A stretch of 64,000 bases of DNA from Pseudopedobacter sp037968815 (GCA_037968815.1 JBBKWF010000004.1:1-64000), one strand, 5' to 3'; positions 49,898 through 59,653 are shown, counted from the stretch's first letter. Translations and numbers: made by a program. Notes: a model not told the origin generated them from the sequence alone.

Positions 49898-52366
49898 ATG
49901 CATAAAAGTTTTAACTTCTTTAGATTTCTGCTTGCATTTTTGTGTGTTTTGCCTTTTCCTTTACTTGCGCAAAACCTTCAGGATTCAGTTTTAAAGCTTA
50001 TTGCATCTCCCGATAAAAAAGTAACGGAGTTAACAGACACCAGCTTTAACTCTCTGTTAAAAAGACTTGACTTTTATGCGGATAGGTTTAACACCATTAA
50101 CAGTCAACTTAATAAAGGTTTTGATACGGTAGAGATTTCCACCCTATTACCAAGTATAGAAACAAGGCTAAAAGAAACAAAGGTTTATTCTTTAAGTGAC
50201 CGCCTGTTGACTTTAAGGTACCTGTCTACTTTTCAAGATTATTTTGCAACCTCGCAAAAACAACTGAATAATTGGGATCAGCAGCTAACTACCTATAATA
50301 CCGATCTTATAAAAATGCAGGAGACCATCTGTGGCTTAACCACAGACTCTGTTTTTAAATATCTCCCCGCAGATTCTGCCCTGAGAAGTCGCTTTTTTAC
50401 AAGATTGAATGCTTTAGGACCGAAATGGCATAAACTGGATTCCGTCAGTAACCATGCAATATTAAAAATAGGTATTCTACAAAGTCGGGTTTCTTCTGCA
50501 GAGTTAGACCTAATAGATTTTAATGAGCAGGTTACCCAGGGCCTGCAAAAGCTCAGCTCAAAAACTTTTGAGAAAGAATATCCTTACCTATGGCAGGTTA
50601 AAATCAATGGTTTTTTTAGCGAAGTTAAAACTGGTATCCTAAAAGCAACTCATTTTAATTTAAGGATTCTTTGGTATTACCTACAGTATAGCTACAAAGT
50701 TCATATCATCAATGTCTGCCTTTTTCTACTACTTTACACTTGGCTCTCTAAAAGTAGAAATACCCTTTTAAAAGAAAATAGAGACGCCTTAAGTGTATTT
50801 AAACATGCTTTACTGACCTCAAAATATCCAGTAATTGGCGCTTTAACAGTTACATTGACCCTTGGCTCTTTTTTTTATTATCACCCTCCAATAGTATTGA
50901 GCCAAATTTACCTGATACTGCTGATGATTTGTATCGCAATACTCATTAAACAAGCGTATCGCGAGTTTTTCTATACCTGGTTAATACTTACTGGTTTTGT
51001 GATTAGTTACGCTATAAGCAATTTATTCTTTGAAGTATTTGCTGCTGAACGAATTGTTTTCTTTTTAGTCACCTGTTTACTCGCCTTATTCTCTTGGTCT
51101 GTTTATAAAAAGCATAAGGCAAGTCTTTCTGAGAAATATAAATTTACAAAGCATTACTTAGCCTATATCTATTTTGGACTGTTGATAGTAGGTATAGTGG
51201 CAAATCTTTTTGGGAGATACAGTCTAGCAAAAACCACTGCTATTGCCGCTATTTTCACATTAGTAGAAGGGATATCTCTGGTGCTTTTTGTTCAGATTAT
51301 CACAGAAGGCATTTACCTACAAATGGAGGTGGGTAAAATACATATCAACAGAGTTTCATCTTATTTAGACTTTAAAAATCTCAAAAACAAAATTGGTAAG
51401 CTATTAAAACTACTGGCGGGCCTTTTAATATTGGTGTTTTTCACTCAGAACCTCAATATATTTGATCATATTTTTGAAGTTTCCAAAGCATTTTTTAGCG
51501 AAAAGCGAGAAATTGGAAATACCAGCTTTACCTTCGGTCGTCTTTCACTGTTTGTAATCATCATTTACCTATCAACGGTAATTGCACAAGTAATAAGCTA
51601 CTTTTTTGAATTTGCTGACCAGCAAACTGCAGGGGTTTCACGTAAAGGAAAATACAGCTCTTCAATTTTATTAGTTCGCTTAAGCATCTGGATTGTAGGC
51701 TTTTTGATTGCCATTGCAGCATCCGGAATACCCATGGATAAAATAACTATCATAATAGGTGCATTAGGGGTAGGTATTGGTTTCGGTTTACAAAATATTG
51801 TAAACAATGTAGTTTCCGGCTTAGTGATGGTATTTGAGAAACCCATACAAGTGGGCGATTTAATAGAAGTGGGTGGAAAAACCGGAACCGTACGTTCAAT
51901 GGGAATCAGAGCAAGTAAAATCCTCACTTTTGAAGGTTCGGAAGTTATTGTTCCCAATGGAGACCTTTTATCGCAAAACTTAATCAATTGGACTTTAAGC
52001 AATACCCATAAACGTATATCTATAGAAGTTGGGATAGGTTATGGCAGTGACATAGATAAAGTGAAAGCTATATTTAGCACTATCTTAGAAAACAATAAAG
52101 ATGTTATGAAAACACCTGCTCCATTGGTCTTATTAGATGGCTTTGGAGAGAGTTCGGTAGATTTTCGGATACTTTGTTGGGTAGGCGATATTGATAACTG
52201 GGTAGTGATTAAAAGTGTGCTGATGAGTGATATTTTTGAAGCGTTTTACAAAAGTGGGATAGAAATTCCGTTTCCTAAACGGGATGTGAATCTTTATATC
52301 AAAGAAAATAAAGGTTTTGATTTCAAAGATAAACCTGCAAACAAAAACAAGGAGGAAGAAAATTGA
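49898..52366 (+). CDS. Large MscS-family mechanosensitive channel
   Basis: An 822-residue membrane protein. A signal peptide ends near PLLAQN (about residue 26), followed by a helical periplasmic domain of about 230 residues, roughly ten membrane segments, and the MscS core. The pore-lining helix is in GIGFGLQNIVNNVVSGLVMV (about 626-645), followed by FEKPIQVGDLIEVGGKTGTV and the cytosolic beta and alpha-beta parts. It resembles the MscK/YjeP size class. It gates in response to membrane tension. Its stop overlaps the nadD start. Confidence 0.93.
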   Translation: MHKSFNFFRFLLAFLCVLPFPLLAQNLQDSVLKLIASPDKKVTELTDTSFNSLLKRLDFYADRFNTINSQLNKGFDTVEISTLLPSIETRLKETKVYSLSDRLLTLRYLSTFQDYFATSQKQLNNWDQQLTTYNTDLIKMQETICGLTTDSVFKYLPADSALRSRFFTRLNALGPKWHKLDSVSNHAILKIGILQSRVSSAELDLIDFNEQVTQGLQKLSSKTFEKEYPYLWQVKINGFFSEVKTGILKATHFNLRILWYYLQYSYKVHIINVCLFLLLYTWLSKSRNTLLKENRDALSVFKHALLTSKYPVIGALTVTLTLGSFFYYHPPIVLSQIYLILLMICIAILIKQAYREFFYTWLILTGFVISYAISNLFFEVFAAERIVFFLVTCLLALFSWSVYKKHKASLSEKYKFTKHYLAYIYFGLLIVGIVANLFGRYSLAKTTAIAAIFTLVEGISLVLFVQIITEGIYLQMEVGKIHINRVSSYLDFKNLKNKIGKLLKLLAGLLILVFFTQNLNIFDHIFEVSKAFFSEKREIGNTSFTFGRLSLFVIIIYLSTVIAQVISYFFEFADQQTAGVSRKGKYSSSILLVRLSIWIVGFLIAIAASGIPMDKITIIIGALGVGIGFGLQNIVNNVVSGLVMVFEKPIQVGDLIEVGGKTGTVRSMGIRASKILTFEGSEVIVPNGDLLSQNLINWTLSNTHKRISIEVGIGYGSDIDKVKAIFSTILENNKDVMKTPAPLVLLDGFGESSVDFRILCWVGDIDNWVVIKSVLMSDIFEAFYKSGIEIPFPKRDVNLYIKENKGFDFKDKPANKNKEEEN
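52351..52357 (+). promoter_or_regulatory. Strong Shine-Dalgarno (GGAGGAA) before a TTG start
   Basis: GGAGGAA lies five bases upstream of the TTG at 52363. Such a strong site is rare in this window. It supports TTG as the true start of nadD and fits translation coupled to the overlapping mscS stop. Confidence 0.6.
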
Positions 52367-52935
52367 AAATAGGATTGCTTTTTGGGTCTTTTAACCCTAT
52401 ACATACCGGGCATTTAATTATTGCCAATTACTTAGCTAACCATACGGATTTGGATAAAGTTTGGTTAATGGTTTCCCCTCATAATCCTCTAAAAGAAAAA
52501 AAGGATTTAATTCAGGTGTATGACCGTTTAGAAATGGCAAAAATTGCCACAGAAGATGCCCAAAATATTTCTGTAAGTGATATTGAGTTAAAACTACCAC
52601 AGCCTTCATACACTGTTGATACCTTAACGCATTTACACGAGTTATACCCAGAGCATGAGTTTAATTTAATTATGGGTGCTGATAATTTAAAAACCTTGAA
52701 AAAGTGGAAGAACTATGAGCTCATCTTAAGAGATTACCACATTTATGTTTATCCACGTCCCGGCTCAGAAAACATTGAGCTTGCAAATCATCCAGCAGTA
52801 ACCATCACCAAAACTCCGTTGATGGAGATTTCCTCCACTTTTATCAGAAAATCTATAGTTGCCGGCAAGAGTGTGAAGTATTTTCTACCTGATGAAGTAA
52901 TTGCCTTTATAGAGAGTAAAAGCTTGTATAGGTAA
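52363..52935 (+). CDS. nadD: Nicotinate-nucleotide adenylyltransferase
   Basis: A 190-residue nucleotidyltransferase of NAD synthesis (nicotinate mononucleotide plus ATP). The start reads KIGLLFGSFNPIHTGHLIIA with the HxGH-type motif, and the ISSTFIRKSI motif is near residue 157. The start codon is TTG, preceded by GGAGGAA, and overlaps the TGA of the MscS gene (TTGA). Length is normal. Confidence 0.95.
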   Translation: MKIGLLFGSFNPIHTGHLIIANYLANHTDLDKVWLMVSPHNPLKEKKDLIQVYDRLEMAKIATEDAQNISVSDIELKLPQPSYTVDTLTHLHELYPEHEFNLIMGADNLKTLKKWKNYELILRDYHIYVYPRPGSENIELANHPAVTITKTPLMEISSTFIRKSIVAGKSVKYFLPDEVIAFIESKSLYR

Positions 52936-52975
52936 ATTAGTCTACTTTAAATCTTTCTGGAGAGAAAAGCGATCA

Positions 52976-53004
52976 GCCTTACGATTTTCAAATAACCGTA
53001 AGGC
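52976..53004. terminator. Hairpin between convergent nadD and protease genes
   Basis: GCCTTACG (52976-52983) pairs with CGTAAGGC (52997-53004) across a 13-base loop. It lies between two convergent genes and could terminate both. There is no good T-run beside the stem, so function is uncertain. Confidence 0.4.
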
Positions 53005-53015
53005 CGATGCTGAAA

Positions 53016-55082
53016 TTATTTCTTTGTTATTTTTGGGTCAGAGATAAAGTCGGTAGTGATTTTTATAGCTTCATCCTGAATAAAATCAAAATTATCTTCT
53101 TTCACTTTCTCGTCTTTTTTACTGATTGCAGGCAAGCCTCTGCTTATTCTACGCTCATTTTCACGTTTTAAGTTTTTCTCTTCTAATTCATCACGTTGTT
53201 TTTTAAGCGCAACTTCATTCAGTGGTAAAGAAACATCTACATTCCGTTTTTCAAACTCAGCGATGTCCTGTAAAAGGTAAGCGAATTCTTTACTATTCTT
53301 CATTCTCGCATTATGTTTTGCATCTAATTCAGCAATTGTATTGCTTAAATCAGCAACCTTAACATACTTGCTACTGGCAATTTCATCCCAAGGTAATGCA
53401 GATTTCTCTGAACTTTCTCCATACTTATCTGCTGGAAAAACTGTGGGGAACTCAATATCTGGTGTAACCCCTTTATGTTGCGTAGAACTACCGCTAATGC
53501 GGTAAAACTTAGCCATTGTTAAATTAATCTGATCATTTTTATCTGAAAAAGCAGGATTAACCCTCTTCATCGCTATTGCAGACTGTACCGTTCCTTTACC
53601 GTAGGTGGTGTTTCCGATAATCACTCCGCGACCGTAATCCTGTATAGCTCCTGCAAAAATTTCTGATGCTGAGGCACTAAATCTATCAATCATTACAGTT
53701 AATGGGCCGTCCCAAAAAATAGTTGGGTCTTCATCACTATCAACGTCTACTTTTCCTCTATAACTTTTGGTTTGCACTACCGGACCCGTTTTAATAAACA
53801 AACCAGTAAGGTCAATTGCTTCAGTTAAAGAACCTCCACCATTTCCTCTTAAATCAATAATTACCCCATCCACTTTTTCTAGTTTCAAAGAATCTAAAAC
53901 GGCTTTAACATCTCTAGTTGTTGATTTATAATTAGGGTTTCCTTTTTGCATTTCTGCCCAGTCAGCATAAAATGCAGGGATTTCTATAATACCGTATTTG
54001 TACGTTTTACCCCCTTCTGTATGGGTTTTTATTTGTTTTTTAACAGATTGATCTTCTAGGATAATCTTCTCACGAACCATGGTCACAATTTTTGGTTTGC
54101 TAGATAAATCTTGACCCTTAGATAAAATCTTTAGACGTACAGTAGTCCCTTTCTTTCCTCTAATCAATTCAATTGCATTGTCTAAACGCCAGCCCACAAC
54201 ATCCACAAAATCATCATTGCCTTGTGCAACTCCAGTAATTTTATCATCAATAAATAATTGCTTGCTTTTGCCTGCTGGCCCTCCTGTAATTACACTTTTG
54301 ATGGTGACAAATTCGTTTTCTGAGGCCAGGGTAGCGCCAATCCCCTCTAAAGACCTTGCCATGTCAATATTAAAATTGGCTGCATTAGCAGGATTAAAAT
54401 AACCTGTATGCGGATCAACAGCATCAGTAAATGCAGTCATAAAAATCTGAAAAGCATCCTGATTATTTATCTTATTTGATTGTGACAGTAGGTTATCATA
54501 CCTCTTCTTTAAAGATGCTCTTATTGCAGAGTCTTTTTGAGTCGCAAGCTTTAGGTTTAAGTAATCATACTTTACTTTATTTCTCCAAGATTCATCACTT
54601 TCTTGCTGATTTTTAAACCAAGGTAAATCCTCCCTATTATAAACGTAAACATCGTCCTTGGTAAAATCGAATTTACCATTCTCTAACTGATTAAGTGAAT
54701 AAGTGATTTTCTCGTTATAACGCTTTTGATAAGTGTTAAACATAAAAAATGCAGTGCTTAAGTCTCCATTATTTAAATCATTATCAAAGGTGTTTCTGTA
54801 TTGCTCAAAGGTTTTAATGTCTGAGGCTAAGAAATAACTCTTATTTCCATCCATTTGGTTAAGGTAATTATCAAAGATGATACTACTTATGGAATCATTT
54901 AACGTTACTTTCTTATAACTTACCGTGGCCAGTAAATCGGCGATCTCTTTGGCCACCTTCTCTTGGCGAGGGTCGGGTTTCAAATTGTTTGACCCAGGTA
55001 CATCAATATCAATAATGCGTGGCTCAGCACTACAAGCAACTGCAGCGACTATAAATAAACCTAAAAAAACTCTTTTTAACAT
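53016..55082 (-). CDS. Carboxy-terminal processing protease, S41 family (Prc-like) lipoprotein
   Basis: A periplasmic protease of about 688 residues. I chose the ATG at 55082, giving MLKRVFLGLFIVAAVACSAE with a lipobox (VAC); the frame is open to 55154. A helical N-terminal domain precedes a PDZ domain (about 250-330), and the S41 core shows VDGVIIDLRGNGGGSLTEA and the serine in DRFSASASEIFAGA, with the lysine in YGKGTVQ. The C-terminal charged region matches the DUF3340 part of Prc. It trims or degrades envelope proteins. Confidence 0.93.
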   Translation of the reverse strand: MLKRVFLGLFIVAAVACSAEPRIIDIDVPGSNNLKPDPRQEKVAKEIADLLATVSYKKVTLNDSISSIIFDNYLNQMDGNKSYFLASDIKTFEQYRNTFDNDLNNGDLSTAFFMFNTYQKRYNEKITYSLNQLENGKFDFTKDDVYVYNREDLPWFKNQQESDESWRNKVKYDYLNLKLATQKDSAIRASLKKRYDNLLSQSNKINNQDAFQIFMTAFTDAVDPHTGYFNPANAANFNIDMARSLEGIGATLASENEFVTIKSVITGGPAGKSKQLFIDDKITGVAQGNDDFVDVVGWRLDNAIELIRGKKGTTVRLKILSKGQDLSSKPKIVTMVREKIILEDQSVKKQIKTHTEGGKTYKYGIIEIPAFYADWAEMQKGNPNYKSTTRDVKAVLDSLKLEKVDGVIIDLRGNGGGSLTEAIDLTGLFIKTGPVVQTKSYRGKVDVDSDEDPTIFWDGPLTVMIDRFSASASEIFAGAIQDYGRGVIIGNTTYGKGTVQSAIAMKRVNPAFSDKNDQINLTMAKFYRISGSSTQHKGVTPDIEFPTVFPADKYGESSEKSALPWDEIASSKYVKVADLSNTIAELDAKHNARMKNSKEFAYLLQDIAEFEKRNVDVSLPLNEVALKKQRDELEEKNLKRENERRISRGLPAISKKDEKVKEDNFDFIQDEAIKITTDFISDPKITKK

Positions 55083-55344
55083 GCGTTTTACTTTTTCAAA
55101 CTCTATACTCACAGGTAGACTAACGTATTTGTATGGAAAATATGTATTTAACAATAAAAAAAAGACAGAATCTACCGTCTCTTTCTAAAGCAAGTTTACG
55201 TATAAAAATTTTTAAATAAATAACTACCCCAAATTTTGTTGGGGATACCTATACAATCTTACACTTTAACGAAATAACAAGTGACCTTTTCACGCAACTG
55301 AGTGATGCGCTTTGGGGAGCAGTATGTTTTTTAAAGAATGGGAA

Positions 55345-56160
55345 CTAATACTTCCAGTAAATATTGTACAACACACATTTGTCCCAATCACTCATTACGG
55401 GGGTTAAGTCTAACTGCACAAAATGTCTTTTAAAGGCAACAATAGCGGCTGGTAAATCGCGAGTATCATAACCAATTCTGCGTAAAGCATTTTCTACGTC
55501 AAAATGTGCTGGCGGAAGGTTGCTTGGGATATCATACCATAATCCAAAACCAGCATCTGCCAGTTTTTTCCATGGGAATAAAACACTAGGGTCTGATTTT
55601 CTTTTAGGAGCTATATCTCCATGACCTATAAAATTGGATACCGGTATTTTGTGGGTTTCTTTAAGCTTTGCTAATAAAATCAACAAACTGTTGATCTGTT
55701 GATCACTGAAAGGCTCGAATCCATTATTGTCAAGCTCAATACCGATAGAGCAGGAATTCATATCAAATCCGTTTCCCCACCTGCCGTTTCCAGCATGCCA
55801 AGCTCTTAAATCATCACTTAACATCTGTATAACTTCTCCCTCTCTACCCACTACATAATGTGCGCTTACTTGTGTACGCTCTAAAGTAAATGTTTTAAGT
55901 GTTTGATTTACTGAATCTTGTGCGGTATGATGAATGATTACAAAATCAGGTTTACGGCTACCAAAGTTTACGGTAGGCACAAAAGATGTTTTTAAGGCAT
56001 TGCCTAATGTATCGTAAAGCGCTGGAGCTTGATGGGTATCAATCTTTGCAATTACCTCTTTTACTTTTTCTTCTTGAATCTTTTTTGCCTGTTGATAAGG
56101 CTTTGGAGAACAACTTGCCAAAAAGGCAACAAATAGCAGAAGAAGAGAGCGTGACAACAT
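55345..56160 (-). CDS. N-acetylmuramoyl-L-alanine amidase (Amidase_2) lipoprotein
   Basis: A 271-residue lipoprotein (LLLLFVAFLASCSPKP). The amidase_2 zinc site is visible: FVIIHHTAQDS, WHAGNGRWGNGFDMNSCSIG and FIGHGDIAPKRKSDPSVLFP, the last with the third ligands. This is the AmpD/PGRP fold that cuts the bond between muramic acid and the stem peptide. The ending with a bundle-like region (NALRRIGYDTRDLPAAIVAF) is like AmiD peptidoglycan-binding tails. It acts in the periplasm. Confidence 0.93.
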   Translation of the reverse strand: MLSRSLLLLFVAFLASCSPKPYQQAKKIQEEKVKEVIAKIDTHQAPALYDTLGNALKTSFVPTVNFGSRKPDFVIIHHTAQDSVNQTLKTFTLERTQVSAHYVVGREGEVIQMLSDDLRAWHAGNGRWGNGFDMNSCSIGIELDNNGFEPFSDQQINSLLILLAKLKETHKIPVSNFIGHGDIAPKRKSDPSVLFPWKKLADAGFGLWYDIPSNLPPAHFDVENALRRIGYDTRDLPAAIVAFKRHFVQLDLTPVMSDWDKCVLYNIYWKY

Positions 56161-56267
56161 ATTGAAAGTTTAATTTATCGCAAAGTAAATTAAAATCATT
56201 CTTATACACGAATATTTAATTGTCAAATACCAAATAGTTAGACTTCTATTTTTTAGGATTAATTAGT

Positions 56268-56720
56268 TTAAGGATTAACTTTAGAAAACACGAATCCAGC
56301 TACAATAGACTGCATTATCCCATAGGCAAACCAGCTAGATACAGTGGTAATGGTAATATCTAAAGAGCTAAATGTAATCCACATTACGGGCAATAGCGCA
56401 ACTGTTGCGTAAACGAAGGCAAACTCAAACACTCTTAAGAAGAATGTATCACTAAACACTCCTTTAAATCTATCCCAAAACCAGGATAGCGCAAAACTAA
56501 TGATGAAAGGGTGCATATAGAACATGAGGTCTCTGCTCCCGTCAGAATTAAATAATGGACTATTATACTCTATAAATAAGGACGGAAAGAATCTTACAGA
56601 AAGGTACAACCCTCCGTAACTTACAATAAATAATACAGCGCCGGCAAGTAGCCCAGATAATGCAATTTTTTTCATCTGTTTAGGGGATTGATAGTTGTTT
56701 GATTTTAACCGTTTACTCAT
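56268..56720 (-). CDS. Four-helix membrane protein of unknown function
   Basis: A 150-residue protein with four predicted membrane segments (about 16-38, 65-85, 92-115 and 125-147). A short basic N-terminal part precedes the first helix; an in-frame ATG at 56675 (MKKIALSGLL) is a possible later start. I recognise no family with confidence; small DUF-type inner-membrane proteins look like this. It is 27 bases downstream of the YceI gene and on the same strand. Confidence 0.7.
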   Translation of the reverse strand: MSKRLKSNNYQSPKQMKKIALSGLLAGAVLFIVSYGGLYLSVRFFPSLFIEYNSPLFNSDGSRDLMFYMHPFIISFALSWFWDRFKGVFSDTFFLRVFEFAFVYATVALLPVMWITFSSLDITITTVSSWFAYGIMQSIVAGFVFSKVNP

Positions 56721-56747
56721 TTCTTTTATGCTTAAAAATATATAGGC

Positions 56748-57353
56748 CTAGTTCAAAACTTTCAGTTGTAAATTGAACTCAATGTCGAGTTCATTATTTG
56801 TTTCAATCATTCCACCTAATTTTCTTGGAGGGATGATTTTAAAATCAGAGAAATTGACTCTTTGTGTACCTACCAACATCAAAGAATTAGTGGAGGATGC
56901 TATAAACTTATAATTAACATCAAACTGCTTGGTTACACCAGCTAGCTCTATGTTCACCTTTCCGTTAAGTTTTCCGGTCTCCTCTTTAAAGTTAGGATAC
57001 CTATCGAAACTCAAGAAATTAATGGTGAGATGGGGGAATGTTTTGACTTTTAAAGTTTTCCTTAAATCGGCTGTCATCACTGGGTTACGGCAATCAAATT
57101 TACTTACGCCTAGTTCCATCTTTCCAGAAATCTTTACCCCTTCATTATTTCCGCCTCTATATATGGTTAATGTATCCGGTTTGTAATAGTTAGCTATCGT
57201 ACATTCAAACTTATTGATGTTTGTACTGCCGGTAACTTTTAAAAAACAACTTTTGTTAATTACCCACTTAGTAGGGCTGGGCAATTGAAAACTACAAGCA
57301 AAAAATGCAAATAAGCAAAGTAATAAAAGAGTTGGTCTTGCGCTCATGCCCAT
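56748..57353 (-). CDS. YceI-like lipoprotein/secreted protein
   Basis: A 201-residue protein. A signal peptide with a possible lipobox (LFAFFACSF) is followed by a YceI-like lipocalin fold: FLKVTGSTNINKFECTIANY, KTFPHLTINFLSF and VNIELAGVTKQFDVNY are the three classic segments. YceI proteins bind long-chain lipids or isoprenoids in the periplasm; the ligand is unknown here. It is one of two YceI genes flanking a porin-like gene. Confidence 0.87.
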   Translation of the reverse strand: MGMSARPTLLLLCLFAFFACSFQLPSPTKWVINKSCFLKVTGSTNINKFECTIANYYKPDTLTIYRGGNNEGVKISGKMELGVSKFDCRNPVMTADLRKTLKVKTFPHLTINFLSFDRYPNFKEETGKLNGKVNIELAGVTKQFDVNYKFIASSTNSLMLVGTQRVNFSDFKIIPPRKLGGMIETNNELDIEFNLQLKVLN

Positions 57354-57368
57354 TTTTTGATTAAATTA

Positions 57369-57402
57369 AAAATCGGGATGAGTGTATACCCATCCCGATT
57401 TT
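57369..57402 (-). terminator. Terminator hairpin between the porin-like gene and the YceI gene
   Basis: A perfect 12-base-pair stem (AAAATCGGGATG with CATCCCGATTTT) encloses a 10-base loop, with a T-rich run on the minus-strand 3' side. It lies 14 bases beyond the stop of the porin-like gene, so it ends that transcript before the downstream YceI gene. Confidence 0.85.
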
Positions 57403-57415
57403 AAGGTTTTTTTAT

Positions 57416-58714
57416 TTAGAATCCTACTACTGCTTGAATTACGTAGCCATGGAATTTACCACCATTTCTTACATCTGTTGCAGCAAAATCATTGTATTTC
57501 TGGTCAGAATATTCTGCTTTCAATAAAATGTTTTGAGTTAAAAACCAACCAGCAGAGAAAGAAGTTCTATCAACAGATACATCAGTTGTCATGCCGGCTA
57601 ATTTTGCAGTTACAGTGTTATATCTTGCACCTACAAATAGGTTTTCTGATGTACCAAAACGGTAAACACCTTCTATTGCTGTTTGATTAGCTTTTCTCAT
57701 ATCAGTTTCAGTTTTGCTTCTTCCTTCAGCGAATTCGTAAGTGCCAAATAATTCTAAACCAGATACTTTAACAAATGCGTTTAATTGTGCTGTATTTATT
57801 TTTTTAGAGAAACCTGGGTTAAAACGGCCTGAGAAAGCATTACCATCTGTAGTGGCACCAACTTTTTCCATTGCATAGAAGTAATTAGAACCAGTACGGT
57901 CTCCTCCAAATAAAGTACTACTTCCAGAGCTGTTATTGGTATAATAAGAACCAGCTAAACGTACTCTTACTTTTTCTTGTAGTTGTTTGTCAAATATACC
58001 TTTAAAATAGAATGAAGGAGATTTGTGAATGTTTGCATCTTGTGTTGTAGGTGCAAGTTCGGCAACATTTCCTTTAATCATTCCGTTAGAAACACCAACC
58101 ATACCTGTAAAACCATTTTTGCTTAAATAAACTTCTCCACCAATTTCGGTAGCAAATTCATCCATAATATAGTTCTCTACAAAAGGATTGTAAATGGTTC
58201 CACCACCATCAGAACGTCTGAAATGTTGATCGCCATAGTTAATTTCCATGTGACCGATTTTAACAGTCGCAATTTTCATGATGTTATCCCAAAATTCACC
58301 TTTAAATGGAAGTTTGTCAAATTGGATATAACCACCTTTTACCCAAGTTTCGTTATGGTGACGAGAAGAAAGATAACTGGTTAAGTTTAAACGAATACCG
58401 TCTGCTAACTGAACATCCATGAATAAATTGGCATTGGCTGTGTTAAAGCCAGGAGTCATTTTGAATAATTCGTTAGCCGGGATAGTGGTAGTGTTTTCGT
58501 GTTTTAAATTTTGGAAAGACTGTGTGAAACCAGCACCAAATTTAACTTTTAAGCCATTAAATACGGCATTAGAATCTTTAGGGGCTTCAAATACATTAAT
58601 TCCTGATTGATCGTATGGGCGTAAATTAGCAACTTGTGTTTGTGCATTTGCCATTTGTGTACCGAAAAGCAATGCGATTGCTGATACGGTTAAGGTTTTT
58701 AGTTTAGTTTTCAT
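57416..58714 (-). CDS. Porin-like outer-membrane beta-barrel protein
   Basis: A 432-residue protein with a classic signal peptide (SAIALLFGTQMANAQTQ). The mature part alternates short hydrophobic strands and polar turns throughout and ends on a strand with terminal phenylalanine (FHGYVIQAVVGF), as in outer-membrane porins. Phrases such as GHMEINYGDQHFRRSDGGG resemble Bacteroidota porins of the OprP/OprO-like group. Substrate unknown. A strong terminator follows; the upstream neighbour is a YceI gene 36 bases away. Confidence 0.78.
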   Translation of the reverse strand: MKTKLKTLTVSAIALLFGTQMANAQTQVANLRPYDQSGINVFEAPKDSNAVFNGLKVKFGAGFTQSFQNLKHENTTTIPANELFKMTPGFNTANANLFMDVQLADGIRLNLTSYLSSRHHNETWVKGGYIQFDKLPFKGEFWDNIMKIATVKIGHMEINYGDQHFRRSDGGGTIYNPFVENYIMDEFATEIGGEVYLSKNGFTGMVGVSNGMIKGNVAELAPTTQDANIHKSPSFYFKGIFDKQLQEKVRVRLAGSYYTNNSSGSSTLFGGDRTGSNYFYAMEKVGATTDGNAFSGRFNPGFSKKINTAQLNAFVKVSGLELFGTYEFAEGRSKTETDMRKANQTAIEGVYRFGTSENLFVGARYNTVTAKLAGMTTDVSVDRTSFSAGWFLTQNILLKAEYSDQKYNDFAATDVRNGGKFHGYVIQAVVGF

Positions 58715-58750
58715 TTTCTTGTGGGTTAGTATTATTTATAAGTTTTGATG

Positions 58751-59380
58751 TTATTTTTTAAGTTTTAATGCAATGTTTATGGTTAAATCATCGCCAGTTT
58801 TAAGTGCACCCATCATAAATGAAGGAGCTTTTATTTTAAAGTCACTCATTTTTATGGCTTTCGAGCCTTTAAAAAGGACGCTTTCATCAGAGCCCACGGT
58901 GTAGTTAGCCTGTAAGGTAATTGCTTTTGTAACTCCGGAAATGGTTAGGTTTCCTGTCACTTTAACTACTTTTTGAGCTTCAATTACGGTTGCATTTGTA
59001 AGTGTAAAAGTCATTTTACTATAACTTTCTTCATTTAATGCTTTATAAGCCCTTGAGTCCATTAAGCTTTCCTTACTCTTTAAGTTTTGTACAGGAAGTG
59101 TAAAGGTTAAAGCGTTGATGTCTTTTAATTGTCCATTTGCAACTGTTAGTTTTGCATCGCAAGAAAACTTACTAGCGGTCATTACCCAGTCGTGTATATT
59201 TGATGTCCCATCTACAGTAATCTGTGAGCCCGGTGCAATTATATAGTTTGATTGAGCTTTTACATTTTGGCTGGTTAAACCTGTGATAATTAAAAATACC
59301 GCTACGCACATTAGTGTAAAAGATGTTTTTATCGCTTGACCATTTTTGAACCTTTTCATATCGCTTTTATTTATATTCAT
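58751..59380 (-). CDS. YceI-family protein
   Basis: A secreted YceI lipocalin of 209 residues from the ATG at 59380 (an ATG at 59359 gives a shorter basic N-terminus). A hydrophobic signal ends near NVKAQS. SQITVDGTSNIHDWVMTASK, YSKMTFTLTNATVI and LTISGVTKAITLQANY are the family segments. A good candidate promoter lies 17 bases upstream. It probably forms an operon with the porin-like gene. Confidence 0.9.
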   Translation of the reverse strand: MNINKSDMKRFKNGQAIKTSFTLMCVAVFLIITGLTSQNVKAQSNYIIAPGSQITVDGTSNIHDWVMTASKFSCDAKLTVANGQLKDINALTFTLPVQNLKSKESLMDSRAYKALNEESYSKMTFTLTNATVIEAQKVVKVTGNLTISGVTKAITLQANYTVGSDESVLFKGSKAIKMSDFKIKAPSFMMGALKTGDDLTINIALKLKK

Positions 59381-59396
59381 ATCCTGTTTATACAGG

Positions 59397-59404
59397 CAAA
59401 GATA
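59397..59404 (-). promoter_or_regulatory. Candidate -7 element (TATCTTTG) for the YceI-porin operon
   Basis: On the minus strand TATCTTTG matches the consensus and lies 17 bases before the ATG at 59380. A weak -33-like CTTTAG is seen about 17 bases further upstream. Confidence 0.5.
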
Positions 59405-59645
59405 TGTTGCCCTTATGAGCTAAAGAGTGACTACTGTACCGAATAAAAGTGATCTTGGCTACTTATTTATAGATTAAAGTAAAAGATTAGGGTATTATAT
59501 ACTTGCAACCTTAATAAAGCAGGGACTAACTCTGTTTAATTAATAGTTTTGTTTCCAGCTGTTTAAATCAGATTAACTTATAACAGGCTGTAAGCATTAA
59601 CCAAGAGGGATAAATGCGATTATGCTATTTTCCAATTATTAGCTG

Positions 59646-59653
59646 TAACTTTG
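59646..59653 (+). promoter_or_regulatory. Candidate -7 element (TAACTTTG) for the DEAD-box helicase
   Basis: TAACTTTG matches the Bacteroidota consensus and lies 62 bases before the chosen ATG at 59716, leaving room for a leader of about 55 bases. Confidence 0.45.

Noticed and set aside
51598..52002. 134-codon minus-strand frame over the MscS core
   Set aside because: Opposite the best conserved part of the channel, so the long open frame is due to its codon bias.
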